Positions 59,590 to 64,000 of a stretch of 64,000 nucleotides of DNA are shown here, piece by piece (position 1 is the first letter of the stretch; every line of letters begins with the position of its first letter). Under the pieces are notes generated by a model that was given only the letters and a program-made list of their open reading frames with translations, was not told the origin of the DNA and did not search any database. This DNA comes from Natrinema gari JCM 14663 (GTDB taxonomy: Archaea; Halobacteriota; Halobacteria; Halobacteriales; Natrialbaceae), in the NCBI RefSeq assembly GCF_000337175.1, contig NZ_AOIJ01000051.1, forward strand, positions 210,777 through 274,776, written 5' to 3'. A program made the translations under genes and the position numbers.

Positions 59590-60969
59590 TCAGTCCGATC
59601 CCGCGTCGACAGTGGTCGCTGCTTCGGCCGAGATCGGCTCGAGCGACGCCGAAAAGTGACGCAGCTCGGGGACTGCGGGGTTGGAAACGATCTCGAGTCC
59701 GGACACCTCGTGTCGGTTCTCGAGGACGGCTTCGGCCGTCTCGACGACGTGCTCGAAGTGTTCGCGGTGGTATGTCCGGCGTGGGACCGCGAGCCGAACC
59801 AGTTCCGGCCGGTCGGTCTCGGGGAACGCGAAGCTCCCGAGTTCGACGCCCCTGACGCCACCTTCCCGATACAGTTCACAGACCAGCGCCTGTCCCGGGA
59901 ACTGCTCGGCCGGGATCTCCGGAAAGATCGCCCCCGCGTCGAGGTAGACCGCGTGCCCGCCGGTCGGCGTGTACACCGGCAGCCCGGCCTCCTCGAGCAT
60001 CGCGCCGAGTTCGCGGACCTGTTCGACCCGATCCTCGATGTACGATTCCTCGACGGCCTCGCGCAGGCCGACCGCCATCGCGGCGACATCGCGTCCGGCC
60101 ATGCCGCCGTACGTGGGGAACCCCTCGTAGAGGATCGCGCGCTGTTTACACTGCTCGAAGAGGGCCTCGTCGTCGGTCGCGACGAACCCGCCGACGTTCG
60201 CCAATCCGTCTTTCTTCCCGCTCATGACGAGCGCGTCCGCGAGTCCAAGTTGCTCGCGTGCCACCTCGGCGACCGTCGCGTCGGTGAACTCGTCTTCGCG
60301 CTGGGTCACGAAGTAGGCGTTCTCCGCGAACCGGCAGGCGTCGATCACGAACGTGGCGTCGATCTCGTCGGCGAACGCCCGGACGCGACGGGTGTTCTCG
60401 ACGCTGACCGGCTGGCCCGCCGTCGAGTTGTTCGTGATAGTGAGGATCACCAGCGGGACTTGGTCCGCACCGACCTCGTCGACGACCGCGCGGGCCTGCT
60501 CGATCGAGAAGTCACCCTTGAACGGCTCGTCCGTCGCCGGATCGTGGGCCCCTGGAACCGGACAGTCGACCGGATCGGCACCTTGATTCGAGACGTGCGC
60601 TCGCGTCGTATCGAAGTGCGTGTTATTGAGCGCGACGTCGCCCTCGGAGAGCAGGCTGCCGTAGAGAACGTTCTCGGCACCACGGCCCTGGTGGGCCGGG
60701 ACCACGCGTTCGAACCCCATCACGTCCGCGACCGCGGACTCGAGGCGATCGAAACTCGACGAGCCGGCGTACGCCTCGTCGCCCTGCAGCAGCGCGGCCC
60801 ACTGGTCGTCGCTCATCGCGCCCGTCCCGCTGTCGGTCAGGAGATCGATAAACACGTCGTCGGCGGGGAGATTGAACGCGTTGTATCCGGCTTCCTCGAG
60901 CGCCTGCGTTCGCCGTTCTTTCGATGGAAGGGTGATCCGTTCGACTACTTTCGACTTGTACGCGACCAT
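59590..60969 (-). CDS. tnaA: Tryptophanase / tyrosine phenol-lyase family enzyme
   Basis: A 459-residue PLP-dependent beta-eliminating lyase. PLP attaches at K253 in VMSGKKDGLANVGG; other family motifs are RITLPSKERRTQALEEAGYN, VPAHQGRGAENVLYG and ITNNSTAGQPVSVENTRRV. The reaction would split Trp to indole, pyruvate and ammonia, or Tyr to phenol. The sequence SGKKDGLANVGG does not by itself decide between them. ATG 60969. No permease (TnaB-like) gene is next to it. Confidence 0.9.
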   Translation of the reverse strand: MVAYKSKVVERITLPSKERRTQALEEAGYNAFNLPADDVFIDLLTDSGTGAMSDDQWAALLQGDEAYAGSSSFDRLESAVADVMGFERVVPAHQGRGAENVLYGSLLSEGDVALNNTHFDTTRAHVSNQGADPVDCPVPGAHDPATDEPFKGDFSIEQARAVVDEVGADQVPLVILTITNNSTAGQPVSVENTRRVRAFADEIDATFVIDACRFAENAYFVTQREDEFTDATVAEVAREQLGLADALVMSGKKDGLANVGGFVATDDEALFEQCKQRAILYEGFPTYGGMAGRDVAAMAVGLREAVEESYIEDRVEQVRELGAMLEEAGLPVYTPTGGHAVYLDAGAIFPEIPAEQFPGQALVCELYREGGVRGVELGSFAFPETDRPELVRLAVPRRTYHREHFEHVVETAEAVLENRHEVSGLEIVSNPAVPELRHFSASLEPISAEAATTVDAGSD

Positions 60970-61141
60970 ACCCGCTCAACGCCGTCGAGCGTGTTCAGTC
61001 TAGTTGAGAGGTTGTGCGCGTCGATGGCTCGAGACGGTCCCCGCCGGACGGATCGACGCATCGATGGACGGAATCGGTGGCCCACACGCGAACGGAGCCG
61101 ACGGTGACACAGTGTGGGCAGAGACGGTCACGCCCGCGGGC

Positions 61142-61369
61142 TCAGTGAGTGTCGACACAGACGCCGCCGAAGACATCGTCGGCTCGTCCCGTCCCGTCGG
61201 CATCGGTGGCGTTCGCAGCCGACGGCTTACCGTCCGTGACGGTCGCAACCGCCGTCTCGCCGGCGTCGACGAGGTCGGCGGGCGAGTCCGCGTCGAACGC
61301 CGTGAGGATCGCGTCCGGGTCGGCCTCGCCCTCCTCGAGGACCGCTGTCGCTGTCGGGTCGGTGCTCAT
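61142..61369 (-). CDS. Small acidic protein, unknown function
   Basis: A 75-residue protein from ATG 61369 (MSTDPTATAVLEEGEADPDA). It is acidic and mostly helical or disordered, with one Cys near the end (FGGVCVDTH). The frame is open upstream to 61477 but without a better start. Two 13-bp direct repeats lie 54-100 bp upstream. Weakly supported; codon use is normal for the genome. Confidence 0.55.
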   Translation of the reverse strand: MSTDPTATAVLEEGEADPDAILTAFDADSPADLVDAGETAVATVTDGKPSAANATDADGTGRADDVFGGVCVDTH

Positions 61370-61422
61370 GTGTCCGTCCGCGCCGACCACCGCCTTCGTT
61401 ACGCTGCTGTTACCGACGTAGT

Positions 61423-61469
61423 AGCGACTGCATACACCGGCCGTGCTCGCTGTAGCAGCGACTGCATAC
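61423..61469. repeat. Pair of 13-bp direct repeats upstream of the small acidic gene
   Basis: AGCGACTGCATAC occurs exactly at 61423-61435 and at 61457-61469, with starts 34 bp apart (about three helical turns). The spacing and position before the gene at 61369 would suit a regulator-binding site. Chance duplication cannot be excluded. Confidence 0.4.
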
Positions 61470-61566
61470 GCGGGCAATGACGGAGATACTAGCCAGCGGT
61501 CGCGTCCGGGTCGGCGACCCGAAAACGCGAGTCGTTCCCAGCACAGCCCCCGAGGAGTCGCTCGAG

Positions 61567-62745
61567 CTAGAACAGGTCCTGGGTCAACTCGAGGGTCTCC
61601 TCGCGGTCGTCCCAGTCGACGAACAGCGCGACGCTGGTGGCGCTGGTGATGATGTCCTGGAGGTGAATCCGGGCCTCGGCCAGCGGGTTGACGATCTCGC
61701 TGATGATCCCCGGCTGGTTGGGGAGTTCGCCGCCGGTCACGCGGATGACGGCGATCGGCGAGTCGACGGTGACACTCGAGAGTTCGTCGCGGGCGATGAC
61801 CTCGCGGTGGAGGATGTTTTCGGCGCGTTCGGCTTCCTCCTCGTCAATGTAGAACGTAATGGTGTCCATCCCGCTGGCGACGGCGTCGATATTGATGTCG
61901 CTCTCCGCGACGGACTCCGAGAGATGGTTGAAGATACCGGGCTGATTGCGGATGGCACGGCCGGCGACGGTCAGACAGGCAAGCGGCCGCTCGCGCAGGT
62001 CGACCAAGTTCTTGAACTCGCCTTCGATGCTCGTGCCGCCCGACAGGAGATCGCCGTGCTGGTAGTGGACGACGCGGACATCTAGCTGCCCGTCCTTGTA
62101 CGACAGCGCGGACGGGGCGACGACCTCGGCCCCGCGGAACGACAGGTTCCGGAGTTCGTCGACGGAGATCTCGCCGACGTTGCGAGCCCCTTCAACGACG
62201 TGGGGATCGCCGGTCATGACACCCTCGACGTCGGTGACGATGACGACCTCGTCGGCGTCCATGTACTTACCCATCATGACGGCCGTGGTGTCGCTGCCGC
62301 CTCGACCTAGCGTCGTGATCGAACCGTCCGGCCCCTCGGCGAGGAAGCCGGTGATGACCGGCACCGTCCCGTCGAGATCCGCCGCGACCTCCTGGGCGCG
62401 TTCCTGGGTTTCGTCGACGTTGACCTCGCCGTACTCGTCGGTGACGACCGGCCACCGATCGCTGCCCGGCTCGAGGAAGATCGCATCGATGCCGCGCGCC
62501 GACAGTGCGGCCTTGAGCATGCGAACTGACGTCCGTTCACCCATGCTGACGATCTGCGCGCGGTCGGCCTCGTCGGTCTCGAAGGAAATCTCGTCGAGCA
62601 GTTCGTCGGTGGTCGATCCCATGGCACTGGCGACGACGGCGATCTCGTGGCCGTCCTCGACGGCCGCGGCGATCGAATCGGCGGCGCGGTTGATCCGGTC
62701 GCCGCTGCCGAGACTCGTCCCGCCGAACTTGGCTACAACGCGCAT
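61567..62745 (-). CDS. lysC: Aspartate kinase
   Basis: A 392-residue enzyme that phosphorylates aspartate, the entry step to Lys, Thr and Met synthesis. The kinase domain begins RVVAKFGGTSLGSG and includes VVASAMGSTTDELL, TLGRGGSDTTAVMM and TDVEGVMTGDP. Two ACT domains fill the C-terminus (LACLTVAGRAIRNQPGIFNH, IAVIRVTGGELPNQPGIISE), so feedback control by an amino acid is expected. Monofunctional, without homoserine dehydrogenase. Confidence 0.94.
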   Translation of the reverse strand: MRVVAKFGGTSLGSGDRINRAADSIAAAVEDGHEIAVVASAMGSTTDELLDEISFETDEADRAQIVSMGERTSVRMLKAALSARGIDAIFLEPGSDRWPVVTDEYGEVNVDETQERAQEVAADLDGTVPVITGFLAEGPDGSITTLGRGGSDTTAVMMGKYMDADEVVIVTDVEGVMTGDPHVVEGARNVGEISVDELRNLSFRGAEVVAPSALSYKDGQLDVRVVHYQHGDLLSGGTSIEGEFKNLVDLRERPLACLTVAGRAIRNQPGIFNHLSESVAESDINIDAVASGMDTITFYIDEEEAERAENILHREVIARDELSSVTVDSPIAVIRVTGGELPNQPGIISEIVNPLAEARIHLQDIITSATSVALFVDWDDREETLELTQDLF

Positions 62746-62957
62746 ACTGACACCTCACGGGCCGCGAGCGTGACGATAGTGTGACTCATACTCCGTCCGT
62801 AACCAGAGCGGGCAAATAACTGTGTTCATCGTCCGCATTTTTACCTGGGACAGTAATCCCCGCTCCCCCACAGGCACGGCGCCGACGCGAGCGCACGGCG
62901 AACGGCGACGGATGCGCGACCGGGATTTATTGTCGTGCACCGCATTACCATACGCCG

Positions 62958-63395
62958 ATGAACGTACGGGACGCACTCGAGGCCGACGCCGACGCGCTCG
63001 CGTCGATCGCCGACTCCCCAACGGACGTGATGCGGAATCTCGTCCACGACCGAACGGTACGCGTCGCCGAGGATGGGAATCACGATCCGAACGCGGACGT
63101 TTCGGATTCGCAGTACAGCGGCTCCGATCCCGAGGACCTGCTGGGGTTTATTAGCTTCGACGCACGCGAGGAGACCGTCCACGTCACCCAACTCGACGGC
63201 ACCTGCGAGGCCTGCAAACGGTTGCTGGCCGAACCCGTCCGGTTCGCCGAACGCGAGTCGATGGCCGTCGAAGTGCTGGCAGCACAGGACGCCGATTCCA
63301 TCGAGACGGCCGCCGAGGATCTCGGCTTCGAACGGCGCGGCCACGGCCCGCGGTTCAACGGTTCCCCGACGGTTCGGTTTCGGCTCGAGCCGTGA
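62958..63395 (+). CDS. GNAT-like protein, haloarchaeal
   Basis: A 145-residue protein that fits the GNAT fold in outline: N-terminal MNVRDALEADADALASIADS, a central strand pair (LLGFISFDAREETVHVTQLD), and RFAERESMAVEVLAAQDADS then LGFERRGHGPRF at the end. The acetyl-CoA loop RxxGxG is not present; instead there is a CEAC pair (residues 94-97, DGTCEACKRLLAEP). Function unknown, possibly a non-catalytic relative. Divergent from aspartate kinase (212-bp gap). Confidence 0.75.
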   Translation: MNVRDALEADADALASIADSPTDVMRNLVHDRTVRVAEDGNHDPNADVSDSQYSGSDPEDLLGFISFDAREETVHVTQLDGTCEACKRLLAEPVRFAERESMAVEVLAAQDADSIETAAEDLGFERRGHGPRFNGSPTVRFRLEP

Positions 63396-63444
63396 CGGGG
63401 TGGTCCCGAAGCTTCGAAGCGAAACTGTGGCAAAAGTGGTTATT

Positions 63445-63469
63445 CCGAGAGCGCCGGAGGCGCTCTCGG
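63445..63469. repeat. Perfect 11-bp inverted repeat
   Basis: CCGAGAGCGCC (63445-63455), loop GGA, GGCGCTCTCGG (63459-63469). It lies between the GNAT-like gene and the PolD small subunit gene, within a palindrome-rich intergenic element. Confidence 0.6.
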
Positions 63470-63527
63470 GCCGACGACCGATGCGAGCGAGTGGAACGAG
63501 CGAGCGGAGGGAGGAGTGCTTTTGATC

Positions 63528-63571
63528 GAAATTTTGCCGAGGGCCAGTTTGCTGGCCCTCGGCAAAATTTC
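63528..63571. repeat. Perfect 20-bp inverted repeat directly after the PolD small-subunit stop codon
   Basis: Arms 63528-63547 and 63552-63571 are exact complements over 20 bp (core TTTTGCCGAGGGCCAG), with a 4-nt loop TTTG. The right arm ends 1 bp before the TAA of the PolD gene (63573-63575). On RNA it would form a very stable hairpin; it could end transcription, protect the 3' end, or be a repeated intergenic element. Confidence 0.7.
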
Positions 63572-63572
63572 G

Positions 63573-64000
63573 TTAGGAGAACTTCTGGACGGTCACGTCC
63601 AGCGTATCCAGGTCGACGATCGGCGCGAAGCCGGCGTCGGGGTCGATGTTGACGCTCTTCTGGAAGTCGGTCTGGGCCTGCCAGCAGCCGGAGTTGATCG
63701 CGAGCACGTCGTGGTACTTGCCGAAGCCGAGTTTGTGGACGTGGCCGGTATGGAAGATGTCGGGGACCTCGTCGATGATGAGGTAGTCCTTCTCCTCGGG
63801 AGCCAGACGAGTGTGACCGCCGAACTGCGGCGCGACGTGGCGCTTCTTGAGGAGGTGGTACATCGCCTTGTGCGGGTCGTCGTAGCTGGCTTTGTCCTCG
63901 GGTAGTTCCGCGATCACCTCGTCCAGCGAGACGCCGTGATACATCAGGACGGAGACGCCCTCGAGGGTCACCGTCGACGGGTTGCTCACGATCTGTGGGT
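63573..64000 (-). CDS. polB: DNA polymerase II (PolD) small subunit, C-terminal part
   Basis: The final 142 codons of the DP1 exonuclease/phosphoesterase subunit of archaeal PolD; the rest lies beyond 64000. VLMYHGVSLDEVIAELPEDK, KKRHVAPQFGGHTRLAPEEK and IFHTGHVHKLGFGKYHDVLA (with the GHVH metal-ligand motif), then SGCWQAQTDFQKSVNIDPDA, are diagnostic. With the DP2 catalytic subunit it forms the replicative polymerase found only in archaea. The frame enters the window as PQIVSNPSTV. Confidence 0.95.
   Translation of the reverse strand, partial: PQIVSNPSTVTLEGVSVLMYHGVSLDEVIAELPEDKASYDDPHKAMYHLLKKRHVAPQFGGHTRLAPEEKDYLIIDEVPDIFHTGHVHKLGFGKYHDVLAINSGCWQAQTDFQKSVNIDPDAGFAPIVDLDTLDVTVQKFS

Noticed and set aside
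1-64000. tRNA, rRNA, transposase or prophage genes
   Set aside because: None found on reading both strands; intergenic regions lack cloverleaf patterns and no transposase motif appears in the translations.

Overview
The window looks like chromosomal DNA of a halophilic archaeon (class Halobacteria, probably the Natrialbales/Natrinema-Haloterrigena neighbourhood, although genus cannot be settled by reading). The evidence is high GC, strongly acidic proteins, TATA-like boxes about 25 bp upstream of start codons that leave little or no leader, and lineage markers: a [2Fe-2S] haloarchaeal ferredoxin, archaeal-type IleS and AlaS, replication factor C small subunit, PolD small subunit, an archaeal prepilin peptidase, a SAMP-type ubiquitin-like protein and a HalOD1 domain.

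Layout. 1-10.6 kb: end of a secreted protein gene, ileS, an Fe-S uracil-DNA glycosylase, a HIT protein, a small winged-helix regulator, an unidentified hairpin-rich locus that may be a non-coding RNA (7.76-8.0 kb), prepilin peptidase, an HPP membrane protein and an ArsC/low-molecular-weight phosphatase. 10.77-15.1 kb: a sharply AT-richer four-gene operon (membrane protein with coiled tail, a 168-residue protein, a YwgA-like protein, and a Rad50/SMC-like ATPase with two CxxC pairs at its apex). This is the clearest foreign island and the best candidate for an undescribed defence system. 15.3-25 kb: ferredoxin, a PiT-Usp-PiT phosphate/anion transporter cluster, hisA and hisB, a regulatory ACT protein, a YigZ-family protein, and a C-terminal scrap of an SLC13 permease. 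25-31 kb: an S9 peptidase, a decayed cupin gene, upp, and conserved haloarchaeal hypotheticals. 31.4-35 kb: a complete polar amino-acid ABC importer (two permeases, ATPase, Tat lipoprotein). 35-48.5 kb: a third PiT-like permease, a CNNM/CorC protein, a redox pair, a Sua5/YciO-type protein, a solitary Cas4-like protein, an HdrD-like membrane Fe-S oxidoreductase, a VapBC-type pair, a glutamine amidotransferase, a short adenylate-forming enzyme and an alpha/beta hydrolase. 48.7-64 kb: an MFS transporter, alaS, a second hairpin cluster, a zinc-ribbon/HalOD1 pair, a degenerate sensor kinase, rfcS, a bactofilin-like membrane protein, a SAMP, tryptophanase-family enzyme, aspartate kinase and the 3' end of the PolD small-subunit gene.

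Most of the window is housekeeping: translation (ileS, alaS), replication and repair (rfcS, PolD small subunit, uracil-DNA glycosylase), histidine and aspartate-family biosynthesis, uracil salvage and nutrient import. The accessory content is small: the AT-rich operon, the VapBC-type pair, two pseudogenes and several palindromic intergenic elements. I saw no tRNA, rRNA, CRISPR array, intact insertion sequence, integrase or prophage.
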